The position numbers and the translations under genes were made by a program. This document shows, piece by piece, positions 36,089 to 42,874 of a stretch of DNA of 64,000 nt (position 1 is its first letter; each line of letters begins with the position of its first letter). Source of the DNA: Sphingobacterium sp. LZ7M1 (lineage in GTDB: Bacteria > Bacteroidota > Bacteroidia > Sphingobacteriales > Sphingobacteriaceae); the NCBI RefSeq assembly GCF_024296865.1, contig NZ_CP101134.1, forward strand, positions 2,666,001 to 2,730,000. Reading direction: 5' to 3'. A model generated the notes under the pieces. That model had not been told where the DNA came from and made no database searches. It saw only the letters and a list, made by a program, of their open reading frames with translations.

Positions 36089-38173
36089 ATGTATTTTAAA
36101 CAATTTGGCTTAATCAGCCTTTCAGCGACTATTTCTTTCTTTTCGGCAAATGCACAAACCATTTCAAGGGACACTAGTATCAACGAGATAGCACCTATTG
36201 AAATAAAAGCACATTTCAACTCACAAGCCATGCTGGACCTAACGACTTCAGCCAAGGTTGTTTCCAAAAAATTGATAGAATCTCAATCCCCTAGCAGTTT
36301 CTTGAGCGCAATCAATACCACCAGCGGATTGAGAATGGAAGAAAGATCACCTGGAAGCTATCGACTTGCACTCCGCGGAAGCATGCTCCGCTCACCATTT
36401 GGAGTAAGGAATACCAAGATATATTTAGATGAAATACCTTTTACCGACGCTAGCGGCAACACCTATTTGAATATCCTTGATCCCGTGGGTATCAACAGTA
36501 TCCAGATCATTAAAGGCCCAGACGGTTCCTTATATGGTCCTAATTCAGGTGGTGTTATCAGATTTATCCCTGAAGGTTTCGGACAGGTCAATAACGAAAA
36601 ATACTTAATGCTTTCTGGAGGTTCCTTTGGTTTATTCCATGAGCAACTGCAGATTAACCATCAAGTCAATGAAAACTATAATTTTTCATTTGACCAAGCG
36701 TACTTGCGATCAGATGGCTATAGGCAACATACCGCAATGGACAAATTGTTTTTCCAGACTGCACATCAGTGGAAATACAATGCCCATGGTAAATTAAAGG
36801 GATTCGCACTTTATACCGACATGGGCTATCAAACCCCTGGTGCATTGACCCAACAGCAATATGATGAGGATCCAACACAGTTCAGGCCAGCTGGCGGGCC
36901 TTTCCAAAGCGCCAAAGATCAAAAAGCTGCTATTTACAACAAAACATTTATCGGAGGTATTACCAATGAATACCAGATAACAAATAGATTGAAAAATGTG
37001 GTTTCCTTATTTGGGAGTTATACCGACCTGGAGAATCCATTTATTACCAATTACGAATCCAGGATTGAGAAAAACCTAGGTTTTAGGACATACTTCTCCT
37101 ACGAAAATATCGATAAGCAAGATTTCCAATGGGAAATGCAATTAGGAGGCGAAGGACAAAAAGGCTGGTACAATGTCAAGAACTACACAAATAACCTTGG
37201 AAAAATTGGTAACCTAACGGATGATGACAAGCTAGAAAACTTTCAACATTTCTATTTCTATAGATTCAAAACCAAACTTTACCAAAAACTTACAGCAGAG
37301 GCATCTATCGGCTTGAACTTTAACGATATAAACTTTAAGAAAACAGCCGCAGGCGAAGTCAATGTAAATGGAGAAATCAACTTTGACAAGAGCTGGATGC
37401 CTAGATTGGGATTATCCTATGCAGCGACAGATAACTTCGCTATCAGGGCATCCATTTCCAAAGGATACTCAACTCCTACCATTGCCGAAGTTAGGTCCTC
37501 AGACAATCAGATCAACCAAAACCTCAACACTGAAACCGGTGTAAACTATGAAGCTGGAATTCGTTTTGAAACCCATGACCGTAGATTTATTGCCGATCTT
37601 GCTGCCTATAACTACCAAATGAAAAATGGTATCATCAGACAATTGAACGATGCCGGAAATGAATTTTTCCAAAATGCAGGTAGAATTGACCAAAAGGGAA
37701 TTGAAGCTCAGGTCCTGACTCAACTGGTTGCCAATGATCATTCAGCATTTTTAAATGGCTTGATCCTATCCAGCAACTTAACTTACCAGGATTATAAATT
37801 CAAGGAATATGTGATTGGAGAAAACAATTTCAATGGAAACAAAGTTACTTCCGTTCCGAATTGGATATGGGCAAATACACTTTCATTCAATTTCATTAAG
37901 GATATAGATTTAAACATCTTACATAATTTCACATCAAGTATTCCATTAAATGACGCCAATACAGTTTCAGCATCTAAATACCATGTATTGCAAGCCAAAA
38001 TATCTTGGCTAACCCCTATCTCCAGCAGATACAAATTGCAGGTATTTACAGGTGCCGATAATATCCTGAACGAAAAATACAGCTTAGGAAATGACATAAA
38101 TGCAATGGGTAACCGTTATTTTAATGCTGCACCTACTCGGAATTTCTATGCCGGAGTCAAGGTAATTTTGTAA
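36089..38173 (+). CDS. TonB-dependent outer-membrane receptor
   Basis: A 694-residue receptor. A signal peptide (to about SANAQ, residue 24) is followed by a plug domain with SSFLSAINTTSGLRMEERSPGSYRLALRG, NTKIYLDEIPFTDASGN and SIQIIKGPDGSLYGPNSGGVIRF, then a 22-strand-type barrel with GYSTPTIAEVR and the C-terminal GNRYFNAAPTRNFYAGVKVIL. It lacks a carboxypeptidase-like N-terminal extension and has no SusD partner, so it is of the siderophore/metal or vitamin receptor type rather than a SusC glycan importer. Iron chelate uptake is likely but unproven. It is followed by the two-component genes after 61 bp. Confidence 0.9.
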   Translation: MYFKQFGLISLSATISFFSANAQTISRDTSINEIAPIEIKAHFNSQAMLDLTTSAKVVSKKLIESQSPSSFLSAINTTSGLRMEERSPGSYRLALRGSMLRSPFGVRNTKIYLDEIPFTDASGNTYLNILDPVGINSIQIIKGPDGSLYGPNSGGVIRFIPEGFGQVNNEKYLMLSGGSFGLFHEQLQINHQVNENYNFSFDQAYLRSDGYRQHTAMDKLFFQTAHQWKYNAHGKLKGFALYTDMGYQTPGALTQQQYDEDPTQFRPAGGPFQSAKDQKAAIYNKTFIGGITNEYQITNRLKNVVSLFGSYTDLENPFITNYESRIEKNLGFRTYFSYENIDKQDFQWEMQLGGEGQKGWYNVKNYTNNLGKIGNLTDDDKLENFQHFYFYRFKTKLYQKLTAEASIGLNFNDINFKKTAAGEVNVNGEINFDKSWMPRLGLSYAATDNFAIRASISKGYSTPTIAEVRSSDNQINQNLNTETGVNYEAGIRFETHDRRFIADLAAYNYQMKNGIIRQLNDAGNEFFQNAGRIDQKGIEAQVLTQLVANDHSAFLNGLILSSNLTYQDYKFKEYVIGENNFNGNKVTSVPNWIWANTLSFNFIKDIDLNILHNFTSSIPLNDANTVSASKYHVLQAKISWLTPISSRYKLQVFTGADNILNEKYSLGNDINAMGNRYFNAAPTRNFYAGVKVIL

Positions 38174-38182
38174 GGTTTTTGC

Positions 38183-38203
38183 TTTTTCCAGATTCTTTCC
38201 AGA
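38183..38203 (+). promoter_or_regulatory. Predicted response-regulator operator, copy 1
   Basis: Reads TTTTTCC, AG, then ATTCTTTCCAGA. It contains TTCCAGA twice with start positions exactly 11 bp apart (38186 and 38197), the tandem spacing used by OmpR-type regulators. It lies 31 bases before the response regulator start. A near-identical copy (19 of 21) lies upstream of the first PepSY-like gene. Confidence 0.55.
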
Positions 38204-38234
38204 ATCTATTGGCTTTATTGTAAACTGTTATAAG

Positions 38235-38906
38235 ATGAAGATACTAATTATTGAAGACGAGAAAGAGCTATTGCTCACCATGGAAGAATTCCTTAAATCT
38301 GAAAACTTCCTAATTGAATCAGCAACAGATTACAATACAGCCCTAGAAAAAGCCATGAACTATCAATATGACTGCATTTTACTGGATATCATGCTCCCCG
38401 GAGGCAGTGGACTCGATATTTTGCGGGCACTTAAAGAGGAGCATAAAAAACAACCGGTGCTGATCCTTTCGGCAAAAGACTCTGTTGAGGACAAAGTCTT
38501 GGGATTAGAGATCGGGGCAGACGATTATCTCGCCAAACCCTTCCACCTTGCTGAATTGCTGGCTAGGGTGAAATCCATTATCCGCAGGAATTCCAATGAA
38601 GGTGAACAATGGGTAAAATATAAAAATGTTAGTCTTAACCCCGAGAGCAGAATTGTCCAGATCAATGAAAACCCCATCAACTTCAACCGTAAGGAGTTTG
38701 ACCTGTTCCACTATTTCCTACTAAGACCGAACAGGTTACTGGAAAAAACAAGTTTAGTGGAGTCGGTTTGGGGAGACCATACCGATCAAGCGGACAATCT
38801 GGACTTTATCTATTCACAAATTAAAAACATCCGCAAGAAATTGAAAGATTCTTCAGCGGAAATGGATATTCAGGCAGTTTATGGGGTCGGGTATAAATTA
38901 GTATAA
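38235..38906 (+). CDS. OmpR/PhoB-family response regulator
   Basis: A 223-residue two-domain regulator. The receiver domain (1-120) has the acidic pair IIEDE, the phospho-acceptor Asp51 in CILLDIMLPGGSG, the conserved Ser in LILSAKDSVEDK and Lys in DDYLAKPFH. The winged-helix domain (about 130-223) has NFNRKEFDLFHYFLLRPNRLLEK and the recognition helix region DFIYSQIKNIRKKL. It should be phosphorylated by the kinase encoded immediately downstream (stop and start overlap by one base). A tandem 11-bp-spaced motif upstream suggests autoregulation. Confidence 0.93.
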   Translation: MKILIIEDEKELLLTMEEFLKSENFLIESATDYNTALEKAMNYQYDCILLDIMLPGGSGLDILRALKEEHKKQPVLILSAKDSVEDKVLGLEIGADDYLAKPFHLAELLARVKSIIRRNSNEGEQWVKYKNVSLNPESRIVQINENPINFNRKEFDLFHYFLLRPNRLLEKTSLVESVWGDHTDQADNLDFIYSQIKNIRKKLKDSSAEMDIQAVYGVGYKLV

Positions 38907-40183
38907 TGTCGGTATCAATAAAATATTACACCAATAAGTTTCTGGCCATTGCCATCCTGATCATTATGGCAGTATGGGCATTGCTGTTCTATGCCTTCCT
39001 GATGGATGAGGTCTATGATAACATCGATGATGGCTTAAAGAACCAAAAGCTAGAAATTATCCGAGAAGCCTACAACAATCCCGATATTATCAATAATAAC
39101 AAGGAATATGGGATAAACCAGTTCAAGATCTACCCGACCGAAGCCAAGGAAGATATTGACAAAAACCATTTTTCAAGGGAATTTATGTATATGCCCTATG
39201 ATGATGAGGATGAACCATACAGAATCTTAAGAACGGGCTTCTACTCAAAAGATAGGATAGCCTATGGCCTGGACATCAGAACATCCACTGTCGAAGAGGA
39301 TGATTACCTGATCAATCTCGCCATAGCGCTTGCAGTTTTATACCTTGTAATCGTTTTAAGCATATTGATCATCAATTATTTCGTGATGAGCAAGGGCTGG
39401 AAACCATTTCAAAATATTTTAAAAAACCTAAGCAACTACCGATTTGGTCATAGTAAAACCTTCGAATCCACCGTCACCAAGGTCAAGGAGTTTGAAGAGC
39501 TAAATACCCAGATCAAGCAAATGATAGACCGCAATGAAGGCCTATTCGAAGAACAAAAGCTGTTTTTGGAGAATGCATCCCATGAGCTCCAAACGCCTTT
39601 GGCCATTACTATCGGCAAATTAGACCTGCTCCTGCAAGAAGGTGACCTCCCTGAGGAAAAAACCATTAAGATTGCTGAAGCTAAACAGGCTCTTCACCGG
39701 ATGGTGGCCCTGAATAAATCCTTGCTTATGCTTTCCAGGATCGAAAACAACCAATACAGCAGCAGCACTGAGGTCAATTTCAATGACCTGATCAAAAGGA
39801 AACTGGAAGAACTGGAGGATTTCATTCAATTCAAGGAACTAAAAGTCGATTTTATCCAGCATGATCAATTTATTGCTAATCTCAACTTTGACCTTGCCCA
39901 CATCTTGATTTCCAACCTGCTTAGGAATGCCATAAAATACAATTATAAAGAAGGGTTTATCCGAATAACGGTAAACAAAAGAGAGATTGACTTTGCCAAT
40001 AGCAGTGAAAATGGAGCCTTAAACCCACAGTATATCTTCAAACGCTTCCATAAAGGCAATCAGGATAGTCAATCCAATGGGCTAGGTCTATCGATCGTTC
40101 AAACGATCCTGGACAAATACCCTCATATCCAAATTGAATACGGATATGCCCAAGCAGAACAGCATTTTAAACTAAAAATTTGA
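38906..40183 (+). CDS. Membrane sensor histidine kinase
   Basis: A 425-residue kinase: membrane segment about 11-33, a roughly 100-residue acidic periplasmic sensor domain (34-133, with DDEDEPYR and many Asp/Glu), second membrane segment about 136-160, then a linker and HisKA domain with the phospho-acceptor in ENASHELQTPLA (His226). The ATPase domain shows LISNLLRNAIKYN (N box), DFANSSENG and SNGLGLSIVQTIL (G2). The acidic sensor domain could bind cations, which would fit the neighbouring receptor and PepSY proteins, but this is inference. Confidence 0.92.
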   Translation: MSVSIKYYTNKFLAIAILIIMAVWALLFYAFLMDEVYDNIDDGLKNQKLEIIREAYNNPDIINNNKEYGINQFKIYPTEAKEDIDKNHFSREFMYMPYDDEDEPYRILRTGFYSKDRIAYGLDIRTSTVEEDDYLINLAIALAVLYLVIVLSILIINYFVMSKGWKPFQNILKNLSNYRFGHSKTFESTVTKVKEFEELNTQIKQMIDRNEGLFEEQKLFLENASHELQTPLAITIGKLDLLLQEGDLPEEKTIKIAEAKQALHRMVALNKSLLMLSRIENNQYSSSTEVNFNDLIKRKLEELEDFIQFKELKVDFIQHDQFIANLNFDLAHILISNLLRNAIKYNYKEGFIRITVNKREIDFANSSENGALNPQYIFKRFHKGNQDSQSNGLGLSIVQTILDKYPHIQIEYGYAQAEQHFKLKI

Positions 40184-40204
40184 AATAATTCAGAAATAAT
40201 CCCC

Positions 40205-40225
40205 TTTTTCCCAATTCTTTCCAGA
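40205..40225 (+). promoter_or_regulatory. Predicted response-regulator operator, copy 2
   Basis: Reads TTTTTCC, CA, then ATTCTTTCCAGA: 19 of 21 bases identical to the element at 38183-38203, including the perfect TTCCAGA half-site and, 11 bp before it, a degenerate half-site TTCCCAA. It lies 39 bases before the start of the first PepSY-like gene. Confidence 0.55.
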
Positions 40226-40264
40226 TTTGACATAGAAATTTGATTAAACAAAAAATTAAACGAC

Positions 40265-40708
40265 ATGAAAAATCTAATAAAAACACTGATGTTATTGTTT
40301 ATTGCTGGATCATCTTTCCAAGCAATGGCTCAGGAAAAAGTAATTGAAGTTGCAAACTTGCCTAAAACAGCGCAAAACTTCCTTCAAAAGCATTATGCAA
40401 ATGATAAAGTTGCCTTGACAAAATCTGAAAAGGAAACATTATCTTCTATTGAATACAAGGTAGTGCTTGCAAGTGGAACTGAAGTAGAATTTGATAGCAA
40501 GGGTGAATGGACTGAAGTAGATGCAAATACTGTTGCAGTACCTCAAGACATCGTTCCTGCAAAAATTAAATCTTATGTTCAAAAAAGCTTCCCTGACAAC
40601 AATATCGTACAGATCAAAAAAGAAAAAAAGGGATATGAAGTTGAATTAACCAACGGAATCGAAGTTAAATTCAACAAAAATGCTGACTTCATCAAGATTG
40701 ATGACTAA
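40265..40708 (+). CDS. PepSY-like (DUF2874-type) secreted protein
   Basis: A 147-residue protein with a Sec signal peptide (MKNLIKTLMLLFIAGSSFQAMAQ). The mature part is two similar halves: FLQKHYANDKVALTKSEKE...YKVVLASGTEVEFDSKGEWTEVD and YVQKSFPDNNIVQIKKEKKGYEVELTNGIEVKFNKNADFIKID, the tandem PepSY-like unit of Bacteroidota. Proteins of this type are periplasmic, often dependent on two-component systems, and are thought to bind ligands or inhibit proteases; no activity is established here. An upstream motif shared with the regulator gene predicts control by the adjacent two-component system. Confidence 0.88.
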   Translation: MKNLIKTLMLLFIAGSSFQAMAQEKVIEVANLPKTAQNFLQKHYANDKVALTKSEKETLSSIEYKVVLASGTEVEFDSKGEWTEVDANTVAVPQDIVPAKIKSYVQKSFPDNNIVQIKKEKKGYEVELTNGIEVKFNKNADFIKIDD

Positions 40709-40746
40709 TTGAAATACACACACAATAATCTTAATAAAACTTTAAA

Positions 40747-41196
40747 ATGAAAAAATTACTTCTAGCACTAACTGTTCTTCTATCATTCGCTACTTTAACG
40801 ATGTCTTGTGATAAAGAGTCTGTAATTACTGAGGATCAGCTTCCACAAAGTGCAAATCAATTCTTAAACGAAAACTTCAAAGGCGTGAAAATCTTATCCG
40901 TAGTTGAAGAAAAAGAAGGGCTTTCTGGAAAAGAATTTGATGTACTCCTTGATAACGGAATAGAAATCAAATTCGACAAAAATGGTCAATGGTTAGATAT
41001 CTATGCTAAAGCCGATACAGCAACATTACCAGATAATTTGATCCCTACAGCTATCAGAGACTATGTAAAACAAAACTATGCTAATGCTGGCATCAATAGC
41101 ATTGAAAAAGAAAAACACGGCTACGATGTCGAACTTACAAACGGCTTAGATCTTGTATTCGACAAAGACGGTAAATTCGTTAGGATAGATCCGTAA
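40747..41196 (+). CDS. PepSY-like lipoprotein
   Basis: A 149-residue paralogue of the preceding gene with a lipoprotein signal: MKKLLLALTVLLSFATLTMSC ends in a lipobox-like LTMSC. The mature part repeats the two-half plan: FLNENFKGVKILSVVEEKEG...FDVLLDNGIEIKFDKNGQWLDI and YVKQNYANAGINSIEKEKHGYDVELTNGLDLVFDKDGKFVRID. The 38-bp gap to the preceding gene has no terminator, so both are probably co-transcribed. The shift from a soluble to a lipid-anchored form suggests a periplasmic pair. Confidence 0.88.
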   Translation: MKKLLLALTVLLSFATLTMSCDKESVITEDQLPQSANQFLNENFKGVKILSVVEEKEGLSGKEFDVLLDNGIEIKFDKNGQWLDIYAKADTATLPDNLIPTAIRDYVKQNYANAGINSIEKEKHGYDVELTNGLDLVFDKDGKFVRIDP

Positions 41197-41204
41197 AAGT
41201 AGTA

Positions 41205-41312
41205 TTTAGTAGAAAGTATTTAGTATTTAGACAAAAAGGTCCTGTGGAACATCATAGGACCTTTCTTTATATCATTAATTAGTATTTAGTAGTAAGTATT
41301 TAGTATTAAGAC
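41205..41312. repeat. GTATTTAG short repeats, inverted partner of the array at 41981
   Basis: The 17-mer GTATTTAGTATTTAGAC is at 41216-41232 and a one-mismatch copy is at 41296-41312. Its exact reverse complement is at 41981-41997, so the 780-base stretch between is flanked by inverted repeats. Confidence 0.75.
41235..41266 (+). terminator. Rho-independent terminator
   Basis: A 12-bp stem (AAAGGTCCTGTG with CATAGGACCTTT, one G-T pair) with the loop GAACAT and a T-rich tail. It lies 38 bases after the PepSY-like lipoprotein gene and should end the two-component/PepSY transcript. Confidence 0.85.
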
Positions 41313-41384
41313 GGTTTGTTACTGTAGAGAAAGAAACCAGCGGGGTGTGACATCTTTATAGAAATTGTATGTTTGAAATGGTCA

Positions 41385-41402
41385 ACCCACAGAGTGGGTG
41401 AA
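41385..41402. repeat. Short hairpin module (CACCC...GGGTTG type)
   Basis: On the minus strand: TTTCACCCAC, TCT, GTGGGTTG. It is the same module as those ending the composite repeats at 41430, 48587 and 54868, where the stem is ACCCC or ACCCCC with GGGGT/GGGGGT; here A-T replaces C-G at one pair. Confidence 0.55.
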
Positions 41403-41429
41403 ATGTTTATAGAAAGGTAAATCGTCAAA

Positions 41430-41800
41430 AGGACAACCCCTAGCGGGGGGTGAAATATTTTTCTATAACCCTTTTGTGTCACCCTGAAGGCTCGGCCGAA
41501 GGGTCTCGGAACTAAGCAGGCTTGCCAAAAACAGTTTTCTCATCTTGCGATTCGAAATGACCCGCATCCCTAAAAAAATAAGAAATAGATTCTTCGTTTT
41601 ACTCTGAATCCCTCTCAGGAGGCTTCCAATTCTGAACGATCAGTGAAGAATCTGTACGTGAATGCCTCAAAATGTTCTTGTCATTCTTGATCGAAGATCA
41701 AGGACCTGTTCGCCAATGAAATTAGGTTTGCATAGTTCCAAGATTCTTCCTGCGTCAGAATGACACCGTGGCGGAAACCGAAAATGTAGGAAAGCACGTA
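41430..41800 (-). repeat. Composite dispersed repeat, inverted copy
   Basis: Read on the minus strand it is co-linear with 54543-54868: a block with GGTTTCCGCCACG and GTCATTCTGACG, then CATTGGCG.ACAG, a variable-stem hairpin (41686-41702), CAGATTCTTCACTGATCGTT, GATTCAGAGT..AACGAAGAATC, CCGAGACCCTTCGG and the closing CACCCC..GGGGTT hairpin. A third copy is at 48350-48587. Confidence 0.75.
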
Positions 41801-41833
41801 TTACAAACCTATTATTTATTCAAAATATGAAGC

Positions 41834-41852
41834 GGGCGAATGCGATTCGCCC
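41834..41852. repeat. Palindromic module GGGCGAATGCGATTCGCCC
   Basis: A perfect 8-bp inverted repeat around GCG. Together with flanking ATATGAAGC it recurs in inverted orientation at about 54486-54518 with one base changed in the stem (GACGAAT). Confidence 0.75.
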
Positions 41853-41897
41853 CTATGGAAATATGATTAAATATAGTCTTAGAAACTACGTTCAAAC

Positions 41898-41963
41898 CAT
41901 GATCTTGGTCCATCCTCTCATCCTCGGTGGGTGAGCGGAGTCGAACCCCAATCCTGGTTCAAA
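41898..41963 (-). repeat. 'TGAACCAGGATT' dispersed repeat
   Basis: On the minus strand: TTTGAACCAGGATTGGGG, then a short insert (GTCGACTCCGCTC-type), then GGATGAGAGGATGGACCAAG. Copies of this module are at 48191-48275 (two), 54262-54300, 55948-56040 and 59034-59137. Confidence 0.7.
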
Positions 41964-41980
41964 TACCAAGTCCACCACAA

Positions 41981-42045
41981 GTCTAAATACTAAATACTAA
42001 ATACTAAATACTATATACTTAAATACTATATACTTAAATACTATT
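41981..42045. repeat. TAAATAC 7-bp tandem array
   Basis: Begins GTC, then TAAATAC four times, then two alternations of TATATACT and TAAATAC. It abuts the stop codon of the SIMPL gene. It shares unit length and design with arrays at 26375 and 54203. Confidence 0.8.
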
Positions 42046-42775
42046 CAGATAAATAACTAGTCTTCACGGTAATATTCGCGGTTTTCTTTCTTGAGGTCAC
42101 GTTAAAGGCACCACCATAGGAATATTCTTCATTTTCGTTCTGACCGGTAATCTGAAAAATCCCTAAATCGGCTTTCACTAGAGAACCTAATGAGGATCCA
42201 GCTTCTTTAGCAATGTTTTCTGCCCTTACCTTTGCATTCTGGGAAGCTTCCGAGATCAACTTCAATTTCAGGTCTTCAAGACCCGAGAAATAGTAGTTAG
42301 GAGCATTGGAGGCCAACTCTACCCCTTGCGAGATCAAGGTGGAGATTTCACGCGAAGCGTTGGCAACCTTATCTAAATCTTTTGATTCAATGGAAACATT
42401 TTGCGAAAGGCTATATCCGGTAAAGGTATTGAAGCTATTTCCATTCTGATCGGTATGGTAGGTAAAGTCACGGGCAATATTAACGGCATTGAACAGAATC
42501 TCTTTTTCATTGATCCCTTGGCGAACCAAAAAATCCTTCACCAATTCACGATCTCGCTTCAATTGTTCGGAAGCTTCACTTAAATCCATGGATTTACGGC
42601 TGAACACTGCAGACCATTTCACGATATCAGACTCAAAATTAGTCATCGCATTACCGGTCACATTAATCGTATTGGAATTTCTGTACTTATACTTATAGGC
42701 ATTACCAAAGATCATGGCAAACACAATGATGGATAGGCCGGCGATAATACTGATTATAATACCTGTGTTTTTCAT
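42041..42775 (-). CDS. SIMPL domain (DUF541) protein
   Basis: A 244-residue protein with an N-terminal membrane anchor or uncleaved signal (about residues 5-27, IIISIIAGLSIIVFAMIFGNAY). The rest is a SIMPL domain: INVTGNAMTNFESDIVKWSAVFSRKS, FLVRQGINEKEILFNAVNIARDFTY and GYSLSQNVSIESKDLDKVANASREISTLISQGVEL, then AREN-type AKVRAENIAKEAGSSLGSLVKADLG. SIMPL proteins form periplasmic oligomers of unclear role, linked in some species to stress resistance or surface structures. It is divergent from the S9 peptidase gene with about 100 bp between starts. Confidence 0.88.
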   Translation of the reverse strand: MKNTGIIISIIAGLSIIVFAMIFGNAYKYKYRNSNTINVTGNAMTNFESDIVKWSAVFSRKSMDLSEASEQLKRDRELVKDFLVRQGINEKEILFNAVNIARDFTYHTDQNGNSFNTFTGYSLSQNVSIESKDLDKVANASREISTLISQGVELASNAPNYYFSGLEDLKLKLISEASQNAKVRAENIAKEAGSSLGSLVKADLGIFQITGQNENEEYSYGGAFNVTSRKKTANITVKTSYLSE

Positions 42776-42874
42776 ATAAAGTGAATTAATGCGATTATAC
42801 TAAAATTGTTATCTTTTAACCTAACCTAAGTTAACAAATTTTGGGTATTATTGAAATTCCAAACATCAATTTAT

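Larger units (their letters stand above)
41197..42040. other. Long intergenic region made of repeats
   Basis: About 844 bases between convergent genes with no credible CDS. In order it contains: a terminator, short GTATTTAG repeats, an inverted copy of a composite dispersed repeat, a palindromic module and a 7-bp tandem array (each listed separately). Confidence 0.7.

Noticed and set aside
38190..38206. AGATTCT-TTCC-AGAATCT hairpin as a terminator of the TonB receptor gene
   Set aside because: No T run follows. The shared element upstream of the PepSY-like gene does not keep the hairpin but keeps the tandem half-sites, so an operator fits better.
41935..41985. tRNA-like 3' end (GGTTCAAATACC...CCACCA look-alike)
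   Set aside because: The GGTTCAAA belongs to the dispersed 'TGAACCAGGATT' repeat read on the other strand. No acceptor stem, D-arm or anticodon arm can be built around it.
42851..42874. TTG start eight codons upstream for the S9 peptidase
   Set aside because: The ATG at 42875 gives a standard signal peptide from its first residue, and the extra residues would only precede it.
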